DNA of 64,000 nt from JBMONI01 sp049324575 (lineage in GTDB: Bacteria > Omnitrophota > Omnitrophia > Omnitrophales > Aquincolibacteriaceae): the NCBI GenBank assembly GCA_049324575.1, contig JBMONI010000007.1, positions 62,001-126,000 of the forward strand, given 5' to 3'. Below are positions 10,786 to 19,331 of the stretch, piece after piece. Position 1 is the first letter of the stretch. Every line of letters starts with the position of its first letter. A model generated the notes under the pieces. That model was not told the DNA's origin. It searched no databases and saw only the letters and a program-made list of their open reading frames with translations. The translations under genes and the position numbers were made by a program.

Positions 10786-10841
10786 AATATCACCCCGGAG
10801 GTGATATTAGGTTCACCTTTCATATCACCTCCGGGGTGATA
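10786..10841. repeat. Double palindrome in mutual inverted orientation
   Basis: The left unit (10786-10808) is itself nearly palindromic around CCCCGGAG. The right unit ATATCACCTCCGGGGTGATA (10822-10841) is its reverse complement, separated by 13 nt. It could fold as one long hairpin or bind a dimeric regulator. The CTCCGGGG core is shared with the palindromic elements at 16935, 57415 and in the second giant gene. Confidence 0.8.
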
Positions 10842-10862
10842 CATGGGTCGCGGGTGGACGGG

Positions 10863-11648
10863 ATGCAGGCCCTCTGCTATCATGCCGCCGTGGCATCCCT
10901 CAAAAAAATATTCTACGCCGGCGACAGCGGCCCTTCGGGCGCCGCAAGCTATCTGCTCGCCGTCCTGGTCAAACTCGGGATCACCACGACCCATGTTCCC
11001 CCGTTCGAAAAGATCGACCCCGCGCTTTTCCGGGAGAAATACGACGCCTTCGTCCTGAGCGATTTTCCCTACGCGAACATGGACCTGGCCGCCGAGCGAC
11101 TGATCATGCAGCAGGTCCGCGACGGCTCAGGCCTCCTGATGATCGGCGGATGGGCCTCTTTCACCGGGGCTTCCGGCGGATGGAAAGGCTCGGCGGTCGA
11201 AGCCGCCCTGCCGGTGGAATGTCTTGAAACGGACGACCGGCGCAATGTCGCCCAGGGGCTTTTGATCTCGGCCCGCGACACTCACGCGATGTTCGAAGGT
11301 TTTTCTTTCGTCCGCTCCCCCGTCCTCTGCGGGATCAACGAGGTTCGCCTCCGCAGGAACGGCAAGACCCTGCTCGCGGCGAAACCGATCCTCCAGGAAG
11401 AGGACGCGGACCGGAAAAATCTCCGCCTTTCGCTTCACTCCCAGGAATACCCGCTCCTGGTGATCGACCCTGCCGGCGACCGAAGGATCGGCGCCTTCAT
11501 GACCGATATCGCCCCGCACTGGTGCGGCGGCCTGGTCGATTGGGGTCCGGAACGCGAAATGCTCCATGTCGCGCCCGGCATCCGGGTCGAGGTCGGTTCG
11601 ACCTATGTGGAGTTCCTCTCGCGCCTGATCGGCTGGCTGGCGGGATAG
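10863..11648 (+). CDS. Class I glutamine-amidotransferase-like protein (DUF1355/ThuA-like family)
   Basis: The protein begins with a Rossmann-like segment (KKIFYAGDSGPSGAASYLL) and contains LLMIGGWASFTG followed by GGWKGSAVEAALPVECLETD, the pattern I associate with the 'putative glutamine amidotransferase' family (PF07090). The turn after LLMIGG has no Cys, so the usual amidotransferase nucleophile appears absent and a binding or structural role is possible. The start is uncertain. A GTG at 10836 lies inside the palindrome and is unlikely; the ATG at 10863 has a weak purine stretch before it; the GTG at 10890 is closest to the conserved N-terminus. It is the only plus-strand gene in this part and converges with the histidine kinase gene. 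Confidence 0.75.
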   Translation: MQALCYHAAVASLKKIFYAGDSGPSGAASYLLAVLVKLGITTTHVPPFEKIDPALFREKYDAFVLSDFPYANMDLAAERLIMQQVRDGSGLLMIGGWASFTGASGGWKGSAVEAALPVECLETDDRRNVAQGLLISARDTHAMFEGFSFVRSPVLCGINEVRLRRNGKTLLAAKPILQEEDADRKNLRLSLHSQEYPLLVIDPAGDRRIGAFMTDIAPHWCGGLVDWGPEREMLHVAPGIRVEVGSTYVEFLSRLIGWLAG

Positions 11649-11893
11649 GAAGTTATAAGGGGTAAGAAGTAAAGGATAAGAAGCGAGAAGCAAGAGCAGT
11701 AAAAATCCGAAAATATAAACCCGAAACACTTAACAAATTCCAAATTCGAAATAGGAAATCCAAAACTAAAATACCCCGAAATCCAAGATCCTCAACGGGT
11801 CCGGAAGGTTTGAACGGGCTTTGCTTGCGATCTCGGATCTCGTTCTTGTTTCGGATCCCGGTATTCGAATTTCGGATTGTCTGGCTCTCTACG
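11649..11893. repeat. Convergent intergenic region with low-complexity dispersed repeats
   Basis: 11650-11700 is the reverse complement type of the CTTACCCCTTA repeats at 18340-18496. 11706-11790 is an AT-rich stretch of degenerate AAATCC/AAATTC words. A short hairpin CTCTCTA-cgc-TAGAGAG spans the kinase stop codon. No gene seen. Confidence 0.6.
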
Positions 11894-14860
11894 CTAGAGA
11901 GGCAGGGCGAATGAGAAGGTGCTGCCTTTGCCGGGCTTGGACTCGACCCAGATCCGGCCGCCGTGCTCTTCGACGATGTTCTTCGAGATCGCCAGGCCCA
12001 GCCCCGTCCCGCCGGCCTTGTGCTTCTGCTTTTCGCCGACCCGGCTGAAGAACTGGAAAAGCTTCGGCAGGTCCTCTTGCGCGATCCCGCATCCGGTATC
12101 CGACACGGAAACGATGACCTCATTCTCGTTGCGCCAGGTCGAAAGCGTCACTTTGCCCTTGCGCGTGTATTTGACCGCATTGTCGAGCAGATTGATCATG
12201 ACCTGCATGATTCGGTCGCGGTCGAAAAGGGCCTGCGGCAGATCTTCGGTCAAATGGAGCTCTATCTCCGGGCCTTCGTTACGGACCATCACGAGGATCA
12301 TCGACCACACTTCCTGCGCCACTTCGTTGATGAAATAGCGATCACGGTTCAACTGCAGATGGCCGCTCTCCATTTTCTGAAAGTCCAGCACATTGTTGAT
12401 CAGCCGCGACAGGCGCTCGATATTGCGGTAAGTGATCCGGAGGAATTCCTCCTGCTCTTCGGTGATCCCGCCGACATCCCCATCCAGGATCACCTTCACG
12501 CCCTCCTTGATCGTATGAAGCGGCGTGCGGAGCTCATGAGAGACCGTCGACACGAAACGCGACTTCACCTCGATCTCCTCCCGCCGCTTGCGCTCCGTGA
12601 TATCGCGGAAGATGACCTGGATCCCGACAATATCGCCTTTCTCGTAGATCAGGCGCGGATTCGACTCGAGGATCCGCACATCATTGCCCTGCACGATCTC
12701 GAGCTCGTGCGGAGGGCGCTGCTCGTGGTTCATGAGGAACGCGAACTCCTTTTTGACGATCTCGCGCGCTTCCTCGGTCAAAACCTCGGTCTCTTCGAAA
12801 CGTTTGCCGACCAGTTCGTGGCGGGGCCGCCCGACGGCCTTCTCGGCCGCCGGGTTCAGCGCGACATAACAGCCGTTCCGGTCGAGCCGGATGATCGGGT
12901 CCGGCGCGCCTTCAAAGAGGTTCGAATAAAGTTTTTCGCTCGCGATGATGGTCTGCTCGGCCTTCTTCTGCTCGGTGATGTCGTGAATGATCCCGACGAT
13001 GAAGGGGTTGCCCGCGGGATCGACATAAAGGGACTTGGTCGTACTGATCAGATGCAGGCGGCCCGATTTATCGGTGAAATTCTCGTCGTTCACATTGGTC
13101 TGCCCCGACGCGAAAACGACCTCGTCCTTTTCCCAGAACACGTCCGCTTCGTTCTTCGGGAAATAGTCGTAATCGGACTTCCCGATCAGCTCTTCGCGCG
13201 GATAGCCCATGAACTTGCAATAAGCGTCGTTCAAAAGCACCCACTGGTGCCGCCGGTTCTTCACGAAAATGGGGTCCGCGACCGCATTCATGATCTTGTC
13301 GAGGAACTCCCGCGCCCGCCGGTTCTCCTCTTCCGCGAGCTTCTCCTTCGTCACGTCCAGGGCGACGAGGATCAGCCGCTCGATCTGTCCGTTCCGGTAG
13401 ATCGCTCCGAGATAACAGCGATACCAGGCTTTCCCGCCGTCCGGCAGGCCCACCGAAATATCGAAATGCTTGCGCTCGCCCGTCTCCGCCACGGCCCGGA
13501 TACTTTCCCGCATCGCCCCGTGATATTCCTCGGCCGAGAAATCGAAGATCCTTTTGCCGATCAGATTCTCCGGCGGTTCCGCGATACCCACCGGGGAATG
13601 GTTGATGAAATCAACCTTGCCTTCAAGGTCCGTCGTCATGATGATGTTTGGAGAATTGACGATCAGGGAGCGCCAGGTCTCCTCGGAGGCGCGTAATTTT
13701 TCCTCGGTCACTTTGTGCCCGAGGACCTCCTGTTCGAGTTTCGTATTCGCCGTGCCCAATTCCGCGGTCCGTTCCATCACGAGCCGCTCGACGTAGTCGG
13801 TCTGGGCCGCGTAATTGCGGATCGAGGCGCTCAGCATCACCGACACGATGATCCCGCCGATCAGGATGAACCAGGGCTCCCACACCCTCCCGAAACCGAA
13901 ATAATTCTCTCCGGGAAAACACATCAGCGTGAATTTGCGCCCGCCGATCTGGTAATCCGAGCGGATATAAAGACGGTGGAACGCAAAGCGTCGGGCCTTG
14001 GCGATCAGGTCCTCCAGCGAGGCCTCGGCGTGCGGCATGTTCGAATAGACCAGCGAGGCCTGCTCTTTTCCCTCGTGCGAATCAAAAAGGAACACCTCGA
14101 TCTCCTGAGCGCGGACATCCTCGAAGACCCTCCGGACCACCTCGGCCGAGTCGACCATCATGAGCAGAACGCCCTGCAGGTATTTGTAGCGCTGTTCGGC
14201 GTTCTGGCGCGGCGTATTGTTCTCATAGATCGGGATGAAAAAACCGTGGTCTTTGCGGTTGAAATCCGGAAGCATGAAATCGACCGGCGGGGTCGCAATC
14301 ACTTCCCCCGTCGCGACCGCGTCCCGTAGCGGCTGGACGAACGCCTCGACCGACATCAGATCAAGCCCGATCGCCTTCCCTCCGATCTGGCTTCCCTCGT
14401 GGAAAAGGATCGGAAAATAGTCCTTGGCTTTATCGCGCCGGACCTTTTTCCCGTCCTTCCATGCGTGGATCTCGAGGTCGGGGAAACCTTCCTTGGCGGT
14501 TTCGTATTCGAACTCCTTGCGTTTCAGGTTCGAGACCCGCGGCGCCCAGTAAACGTTGTGGATCATCTGGAACCAGCCCCGGCTGAGGATCGGCTGCAAG
14601 AAGGAGCGGAATTCGTAGCGGTTGACCTCTTCGGAGGCACCGTAAAGCGAGCGCACCGACTCAAGGGCCTGGATGTAATATTCGAACCGGTATTGCGCTT
14701 CGGCCATGTTGAGGGAGGCGCTCAGATGAAAATAGCTTTCCAGTTTGCGGTGTTCCTGCTGCCAGATCATCGAGGACGCGAAAAACGTCGAAAAAAGCCC
14801 GATGCCCAGGGCCAGCGCCGCGGGCACATAGCGGAGGGAAAAAGGCGGCCGCACCTTCAC
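11894..14860 (-). CDS. Membrane sensor histidine kinase (CHASE - 3 x PAS - HisKA - HATPase)
   Basis: The start is the GTG at 14860, which overlaps the hemH TGA (GTGA). GGAGG stands 7 nt upstream. The open frame extends further upstream, but only as an Arg-rich shadow of hemH. In the 988 residues there is one membrane segment (YVPAALALGIGLFSTFFASS, about 9-28), a CHASE-type extracytoplasmic domain to about residue 300 and a second membrane segment (about 325-345). Three PAS/PAC units follow, then HisKA with phospho-acceptor His in VSHELRTP, and a HATPase domain with NLLDNAVKYT, SDTGCGI and GGTGLGLAISK. No response regulator is nearby, so it is an orphan kinase. Tight coupling to hemH suggests co-expression with haem synthesis; the signal sensed is unknown. 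Confidence 0.93.
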   Translation of the reverse strand: MKVRPPFSLRYVPAALALGIGLFSTFFASSMIWQQEHRKLESYFHLSASLNMAEAQYRFEYYIQALESVRSLYGASEEVNRYEFRSFLQPILSRGWFQMIHNVYWAPRVSNLKRKEFEYETAKEGFPDLEIHAWKDGKKVRRDKAKDYFPILFHEGSQIGGKAIGLDLMSVEAFVQPLRDAVATGEVIATPPVDFMLPDFNRKDHGFFIPIYENNTPRQNAEQRYKYLQGVLLMMVDSAEVVRRVFEDVRAQEIEVFLFDSHEGKEQASLVYSNMPHAEASLEDLIAKARRFAFHRLYIRSDYQIGGRKFTLMCFPGENYFGFGRVWEPWFILIGGIIVSVMLSASIRNYAAQTDYVERLVMERTAELGTANTKLEQEVLGHKVTEEKLRASEETWRSLIVNSPNIIMTTDLEGKVDFINHSPVGIAEPPENLIGKRIFDFSAEEYHGAMRESIRAVAETGERKHFDISVGLPDGGKAWYRCYLGAIYRNGQIERLILVALDVTKEKLAEEENRRAREFLDKIMNAVADPIFVKNRRHQWVLLNDAYCKFMGYPREELIGKSDYDYFPKNEADVFWEKDEVVFASGQTNVNDENFTDKSGRLHLISTTKSLYVDPAGNPFIVGIIHDITEQKKAEQTIIASEKLYSNLFEGAPDPIIRLDRNGCYVALNPAAEKAVGRPRHELVGKRFEETEVLTEEAREIVKKEFAFLMNHEQRPPHELEIVQGNDVRILESNPRLIYEKGDIVGIQVIFRDITERKRREEIEVKSRFVSTVSHELRTPLHTIKEGVKVILDGDVGGITEEQEEFLRITYRNIERLSRLINNVLDFQKMESGHLQLNRDRYFINEVAQEVWSMILVMVRNEGPEIELHLTEDLPQALFDRDRIMQVMINLLDNAVKYTRKGKVTLSTWRNENEVIVSVSDTGCGIAQEDLPKLFQFFSRVGEKQKHKAGGTGLGLAISKNIVEEHGGRIWVESKPGKGSTFSFALPL

Positions 14861-15780
14861 CGGCACACCTCCGCCGGCCTTGCCATGCCGGCCGTCATTT
14901 CGAGGAACTCGGGACGTTCCATCACGGTGGCCGCGCGGAAGAACCCGAGACCGAGCTTTTCGCATTCGGCCTTCGCTTCGCGGTCGAGATCGTAGAGGAT
15001 CTCGACGTGATCGCAAAGGAATCCGGCGGGCATCACGACCGCCGAACGGGCACCCTCTTGGGCCGCCGCGCGAAGCGCCTCGAGGATATCGGGGCCGAGC
15101 CAATCGCCCGTTTTTCCGCCCGAGGCCGACTGATAGGCCAGACTCCAGCGAAGAAGACCGGCTTCCCGGGCCACGGCTTCGCAGGTCGCGCGGTATTCCT
15201 TCTCATAATCGCAATGCGGGCAAGCCCCGAGCATTTTCCGGGGGATCGAATGCGCGGAAAAGATGACCGCGACGGGCCCGGCGGCGGGGCCTGCTTTTTC
15301 GAGCGCGGCGCGGAGATTCGCCGCGAGGGCGCGGATGAAAAGCGGATGCGTATGCCACCTTCCGGGAAAATGATAATCGATATCGACGCCCGAGAACTCG
15401 ACCGCTTCGTCGAGGCTCCGCTTATAACGCAAGCAGCTGGCCTCGCTGCGGTGGGGCGCGAGAATGAAGGCGAACCCTTTTTTCAGCCCCTGTTCGGCCA
15501 CCGAGGCGAGCGTATCGCTCAGAAAAGGATGCCAGTTCCTCATGCCGACAAAGACCGGGAGAGGATTCCCGCGGTCCCGGAGAGACCGTTCGAGGGAATC
15601 CGCGAAAGCGAGGACATGCGCGTTGTAAGGGGAAACGCCGCCGACGTCGAGGTAATGCTCGCGGACTTCGCGCAAGCGGGAGGCGGGAAGGTTCTTCCCG
15701 GCCGTGATCCGTTCGAGGTAAGGATCCACCTCGCCCGCATGTCTCGGCCCGCCGTAACCGATCAGGAGAAAATGATCCAC
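14857..15780 (-). CDS. hemH: Ferrochelatase
   Basis: Inserts Fe2+ into the porphyrin at the end of haem synthesis. The 307 residues carry N-terminal LLIGYGGP, the segment VFVGMRNWHPFLSDTL, the metal-binding His in FSAHSIP and the conserved acidic residue in PAGFLCDHVEILYDLD. The length fits bacterial HemH. Whether the substrate is protoporphyrin IX or coproporphyrin III cannot be told from sequence alone, and no hemG/hemY/hemQ lies in the window. It follows hemE by 29 nt and overlaps the kinase start by 4 nt, so hemE-hemH-kinase is very probably one transcript. Confidence 0.95.
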   Translation of the reverse strand: MDHFLLIGYGGPRHAGEVDPYLERITAGKNLPASRLREVREHYLDVGGVSPYNAHVLAFADSLERSLRDRGNPLPVFVGMRNWHPFLSDTLASVAEQGLKKGFAFILAPHRSEASCLRYKRSLDEAVEFSGVDIDYHFPGRWHTHPLFIRALAANLRAALEKAGPAAGPVAVIFSAHSIPRKMLGACPHCDYEKEYRATCEAVAREAGLLRWSLAYQSASGGKTGDWLGPDILEALRAAAQEGARSAVVMPAGFLCDHVEILYDLDREAKAECEKLGLGFFRAATVMERPEFLEMTAGMARPAEVCR

Positions 15781-15809
15781 GCTGCCGCCTTTCGTGGAGA
15801 ACGCACGCG

Positions 15810-16907
15810 TTAGGCGCGCTGTTCTTGCGCGCTCAGTTCGCGAACATAGTTTACCAAAGCGCGGACGTTCTCAAAAGGTGTTTGTGGAAGCACTCCGTGC
15901 CCGAGATTGAAAATATGCCCCGGCCGGCCGGCGGCCTGATCGAGGATATCCCGCACCTGGCGGCGAAGCTCCGGCAAAGGCCCCACAAGGACCGCCGGGT
16001 CGAGGTTCCCCTGGACCGCCGTCTTCGGCCCGACGCGCTGCCAGGCTTTTTTCAAGGCGATCTGGGAATCGACGCCGATCCCCTGGACCCCCGTCGCCGC
16101 GATATCGGCGAGCACTTCCGAAAGTCCCAGCCCGAAATAGATCACGGGGACCTCCGCGTGGAGATCGCGGACCAGGGCGCGCACATAGGGAAGGATACGG
16201 GTGCGGTAATCCCCGGGCTCGACGCTTCCGGCCCAGGTATCGAAGATCTGTACCGCGTCGGCTCCGGCCTCGATCTGCATACGCAGGAACCGGACCAAGG
16301 TCCTTGTGATCTTTGTCAGGAGATCCTCCCACGCGGACGTTCCTTGGCCCATCATGCTTCGGACCCGCGCGAGGTCCGGGGGGCCGTCGGCTTCGAGCAT
16401 ATAGACCGCCATCGTGAACGGTCCTCCCGCGAACCCGATCAGGGGAATGCCGGCAGGAAGCATCGCCCGTGTGGCGCGCACCGCTTCCCCGACATAGGCC
16501 AGGTCCCGTTCGGGATCGATCTCGGGGATGCAGGCGGGGTCGCGGCGAAGTCCGCGTTCATCGGCCACCATGGGGCCGTGCGTCCGCTCGTAGTGGAGCG
16601 AGAACCCCATGGGTTCGAGCGGAAGGAGGAGATCGGAAAAAAGGATGGCGGCGTCGACCTCGAGTTCGGAGGCGGCTTGGACGGCGACGCGGGCGGCCTT
16701 GTCGGGCTGTTTGCAAAGTTCGAGGAAAGGGACTTTTTCCCGCAGCTTGCGGTAGGAAGGCATAGAGCGCCCCGCCTGCCGCATGAGCCAGACCGGCGTG
16801 CGCGGCGTCCGTTCACACCGCGCAGCCTTGAGGAAGATCGCTTCACGGCGCGGGGATCCCCGGCCGGCCTCGGAAGAAAAAATAGCTTCAGAAGATTTCT
16901 TTGTCAT
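15810..16907 (-). CDS. hemE: Uroporphyrinogen decarboxylase
   Basis: Decarboxylates uroporphyrinogen III to coproporphyrinogen III. Family marks are WLMRQAGRSMPSYR near the N-terminus, ILFSDLLLPLEPMG with the catalytic Asp, YFGLGLSEVLADI, and the C-terminal LGHGVLPQTPFENV. The ATG at 16907 (365 residues) is preferred over the TTG two codons upstream; GAGG lies about 10 nt before it. It is a little longer at the N-terminus than typical HemE (about 30 extra residues before the conserved block). It lies directly upstream of hemH. Confidence 0.95.
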   Translation of the reverse strand: MTKKSSEAIFSSEAGRGSPRREAIFLKAARCERTPRTPVWLMRQAGRSMPSYRKLREKVPFLELCKQPDKAARVAVQAASELEVDAAILFSDLLLPLEPMGFSLHYERTHGPMVADERGLRRDPACIPEIDPERDLAYVGEAVRATRAMLPAGIPLIGFAGGPFTMAVYMLEADGPPDLARVRSMMGQGTSAWEDLLTKITRTLVRFLRMQIEAGADAVQIFDTWAGSVEPGDYRTRILPYVRALVRDLHAEVPVIYFGLGLSEVLADIAATGVQGIGVDSQIALKKAWQRVGPKTAVQGNLDPAVLVGPLPELRRQVRDILDQAAGRPGHIFNLGHGVLPQTPFENVRALVNYVRELSAQEQRA

Positions 16908-16934
16908 GGACAAACCGCCTCGCCCCCATCAAAT

Positions 16935-16971
16935 GCACCTTATCAAACACCGGAGGTTTGATAAAAGGTGC
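16935..16971. repeat. Intergenic palindromic element (short form)
   Basis: A hairpin with outer arms GCACCTT/AAGGTGC and inner arms ATCAAAC/GTTTGAT around ACCGGAG, between the TPR gene and hemE. It is the short form of the element translated as an inter-bead linker in the second giant gene (same GCACCTT-ATCAAAC-CCGGAGGTT order). Confidence 0.85.
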
Positions 16972-17038
16972 TTTGGTGTGTCGTTTTGACACAATTGCCC
17001 CGGGATATTCATCGGTTTTTGACGTTCATGAGGCACGG

Positions 17039-17599
17039 TCAACGGGCGGAGGAGACGATCTTTTTCAGGCGTTCGATCCCCGCACGCGCCTCCTCCACGA
17101 GCCCCATGGCCTGATAAAGAGGAACGATCGTCCGCAGAACGGCACCCGTCTGGGCCGACTCGGCGCCGTAATGTTTTTCGCAAAGGCGAAGGGCCCGCTC
17201 CAGGTCCGAGACCGCCGCCGCCGCATTGTTCTCGAGGATCTCGAGCTTGGAGCGGTTCACGAGCGTATCGACGACCGCCGGAGCATCCTTGCCCTGTTCG
17301 GCCTCCATCAAGGCCAGGGCTTCGTCAAAATCCTTCCGCGCCTCCGCGAGATCGCGCGCGCTCAGGTGGAGCACGCCCAGATTGTTCAGGGATTTGTAAG
17401 TGTTCAGCGCGTTCTTTTCCGCGCGCGCCATGGCAAGGGCTTTTTCCACATGGCCGATCGCCGCCCCCGTCTTTCCCTCCTGCGCCGCCTTCATCGCCTG
17501 CAGATTCAGTTCTTTCCAAGCGGCCTCATCGGAATACCCCGGCGCTCCCCCCAAAAGGAGAAGCCCGAGAAAAAAGACCCGCGCCGCCCATCCCTTCAT
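17039..17599 (-). CDS. Secreted TPR-repeat protein
   Basis: 186 residues with a signal peptide (MKGWAARVFFLGLLLLGG, cleavage probably near GYSDEA). About four tetratricopeptide-like helical pairs follow, for example AMKAAQEGKTGAAIGHVEKA, SLNNLGVLHLSARDLAEA and DTLVNRSKLEILENNAAA. TPRs mediate protein-protein contacts; partner unknown. The ATG overlaps the stop of the CYTH gene (ATGA) with AAGGG upstream, so the two are translationally coupled. Confidence 0.85.
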   Translation of the reverse strand: MKGWAARVFFLGLLLLGGAPGYSDEAAWKELNLQAMKAAQEGKTGAAIGHVEKALAMARAEKNALNTYKSLNNLGVLHLSARDLAEARKDFDEALALMEAEQGKDAPAVVDTLVNRSKLEILENNAAAAVSDLERALRLCEKHYGAESAQTGAVLRTIVPLYQAMGLVEEARAGIERLKKIVSSAR

Positions 17600-18123
17600 T
17601 TTTTTCGTCCCTTCTTACGGTAATGATCGAGCACCTGGAAAGAATCCCAGGCCAGGCCCTGCCGGAGATCCAGGCCCAGTTTCGCGGTCATCCGCCTCAG
17701 CCCCGCCATCGAATGACTTTCGATCTCGAGGAGCGGCGGGATCCCCGGATAGCGGTCGATCTCGAAGCGGTCCGGGCCGAGCGCAAAAGAAGCGCGCCGC
17801 TTCTCGACCTTCCGGATCACCTTCATCCCGAGCTTCCGGAAGATCGCCTCGGCCGTCCGGTAATCCTCGACCAAGGTCTCGAACTCATCCATGACCTTCG
17901 CCTCGCGCCGGCTGAGGGAGCTCTTAAAGACCATTTCGACCTTTTTCCCTTTTTGACGCAGGCGGAGGACCTCTCCACGACGTGAGAACCGGCGGTCGGA
18001 ATAATCCCAGTAGGAAGCGCGCAAAGGGCCGTCGAAGACCTTGCGGGCCCCGATCGCGCGGAGGCGGCGCAACACGGCGGGAACATCGATCTCGAGGAAT
18101 TTTATTTCGATCTCTTTGCGCAT
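17596..18123 (-). CDS. CYTH-domain protein (class IV adenylate cyclase/thiamine-triphosphatase-like)
   Basis: The start is the ATG at 18123, giving MRKEIEIKFLEID with the ExExK signature of CYTH enzymes. The longer open frame upstream reads through repeat DNA and is rejected. Other marks are the basic strand GEVLRLRQKGKKVEMVFKS and the acidic strand ALGPDRFEIDRYPGIPPLLEIESHS. The family binds triphosphate substrates with divalent metal. Substrate (ATP, thiamine triphosphate or inorganic triphosphate) is not predictable. First gene of a likely CYTH-TPR pair. Confidence 0.85.
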   Translation of the reverse strand: MRKEIEIKFLEIDVPAVLRRLRAIGARKVFDGPLRASYWDYSDRRFSRRGEVLRLRQKGKKVEMVFKSSLSRREAKVMDEFETLVEDYRTAEAIFRKLGMKVIRKVEKRRASFALGPDRFEIDRYPGIPPLLEIESHSMAGLRRMTAKLGLDLRQGLAWDSFQVLDHYRKKGRKK

Positions 18124-18497
18124 AAGGCCCTTTTCGGAAAACGCCGAGAGATTATACGTCATTTTCAGAAACGTGGGTATCCTCGATCTTAGATCCCTCG
18201 GTTCGCCTCGTGGAACGAGGCGAGTTCCGCCGCTGGCGGGATTCGCTCGGGATGACATGGGTATTTTAAAAATCCGAAACGGCGGCTCGGTCGGGATGAC
18301 AATAGGATTTTGCCTCTCGCTTTCTTCTGCTTTCGTTTTTCTCTCGCCTCTTACCCCTTACCGCTGACTACTTTCCTCTGATTCCTCACGGCTTATTCCT
18401 TACTGCTTACAACTTATTCCTTACTTCTTACCTCTTATCCCTTACTGCTTATAACTCATTCCTTACTCCTTACCTTTTATCCCTTACCCCTGACTCC
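18124..18497. repeat. Repeat-rich intergenic region, left part
   Basis: 18175-18300 holds an inverted-repeat element (GCCTCGTGGAACGAGGCGAG) ending in GGCGGGATTCGCTCGGGATG, also present inside the first giant gene. 18340-18496 is a degenerate pyrimidine-rich array of TTATTCCTTACT/CTTACCTCTTATCC words. No gene. Confidence 0.7.
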
Positions 18498-18715
18498 CGT
18501 CATTCCAAACGCTCGCTCCGAACATTCCTCTTTTGTCATTCCGAGCCTTCAACCTGAACACTCCCCATCCCGTCATTCCAAACGCTCGCTCCGAACATTC
18601 CCCTTTTGTCATTCCGAGCGTTCAACCTGAACACTTCCCATCCCGTCATTCCAAACGCTCGCTCCGAACATTCCCCTTTTGTCATTCCGAGCGACTGAGC
18701 CAAATAAAGGAGTCG
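18498..18715. repeat. Tandem array of three 73-bp repeats
   Basis: Units start at 18498, 18571 and 18644 with CGTCATTCCAAACGCTCGCT and contain ACATTCC..TTTTGTCATTCCGAGC. The third unit passes into GACTGAGCCAAATAAAGGAG, which is repeated on the far side of the GIY-YIG gene. Confidence 0.85.
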
Positions 18716-18721
18716 AGGAAT

Positions 18722-19012
18722 CTAGGCCCCCAAGATATCACGATAAAGATCCTTCCACTCGGGATTAGCGCCTCCGATCAAACGCTCTTTCTTCTCTCTT
18801 CTCCAGCTCTTCAATTGTTTTTCCCTTGCGATCGCGCTCATCACCTCCGTGGTAACTTCATAATAAACAAGCCGATCGACCTTGTATTTCTTGGTGAAAC
18901 CCTCCATCCATCCTGCCTTATGCGCCCCCACTCTCCGGATCAGGTCCTTTGTGACTCCGATATAAAGAACCCCTGAATAACTGCTGAGAATGTAGACGTA
19001 ATACTGTTTCAT
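18722..19012 (-). CDS. GIY-YIG nuclease-domain protein (UPF0213/URI-like)
   Basis: 96 residues, essentially one GIY-YIG domain: YYVYILSS (GIY position), VLYIGVTKDLIRRVGAH (YIG plus the Arg), the Glu/Lys-rich helix AIAREKQLKSWRREKKERL, and a C-terminal Asn in ANPEWKDLY. It is not UvrC. No clear Shine-Dalgarno is present. The stop codon TAG directly abuts the flanking repeat. The gene lies between near-identical direct repeats (about 18644-18715 and 19091-19162), which suggests that it moved or was duplicated together with them. Confidence 0.85.
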   Translation of the reverse strand: MKQYYVYILSSYSGVLYIGVTKDLIRRVGAHKAGWMEGFTKKYKVDRLVYYEVTTEVMSAIAREKQLKSWRREKKERLIGGANPEWKDLYRDILGA

Positions 19013-19018
19013 GGCTTA

Positions 19019-19262
19019 GATCCCTCCACGCGTCCCGCCACAGGCGGGACTTGGTCGGGATGACAACAAGAAAAAAACCGCCGCCCATCCCGTCATTCCA
19101 AACGCTCACTCTGAACATTCCTCTTTTGTCATTCCGAGCGACTGAGCCGAATAAAGGAGTCGATCCCGCTACAAAGCTCAAGCGGGTCCGCCGAAGGGGT
19201 TGTGGCGGAGAATCTTCATCAAGGATCCCTCGGCTTGCCTCGTAGAACGGGACAAGTCCTTT
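19019..19262. repeat. Repeat region right of the GIY-YIG gene
   Basis: 19019-19060 holds a CCCGCCACAGGCGGG hairpin followed by GGTCGGGATGAC. 19091-19162 is a further copy of the 73-bp unit, including GACTGAGCCGAATAAAGGAG. 19163-19262 holds further degenerate palindromic DNA (CTCAAGCGGGTCCGCCGAAG). No gene. Confidence 0.75.
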
Positions 19263-19300
19263 AAAAAAGACCAGCCCCGTACCGTCATGGTACGGGGCTG
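19263..19300 (-). terminator. Rho-independent terminator after the comEA-like gene
   Basis: Read on the minus strand: CAGCCCCGTACC, a 5-nt loop, GGTACGGGGCTG, then GTCTTTTTT. A perfect 12-bp GC-rich stem followed closely by six T, about 30 nt past the stop at 19332. Confidence 0.88.
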
Positions 19301-19331
19301 ATCGCCGCCAGCATACCGCTTCCAGATCAGT

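Noticed and set aside
11963..13696. Plus-strand open frame of 577 codons opposite the histidine kinase
   Set aside because: Antisense shadow; the minus strand holds PAS, HisKA and HATPase motifs in full.
14861..15103. N-terminal extension of the histidine kinase by 81 codons
   Set aside because: Arg/Gly/Pro-rich shadow of hemH; GTG at 14860 has a good Shine-Dalgarno.
18124..18258. N-terminal extension of the CYTH protein
   Set aside because: Reads through the repeat DNA; the family begins at the ExExK strand just after the ATG at 18123.
18498..18715. Possible CRISPR array
   Set aside because: The units are 73 bp and repeated along their whole length with no unique spacers, and there are no cas genes.
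18722..19012. UvrC fragment
   Set aside because: The GIY-YIG domain stands alone with a complete small-protein layout; no UvrC middle or C-terminal parts follow.
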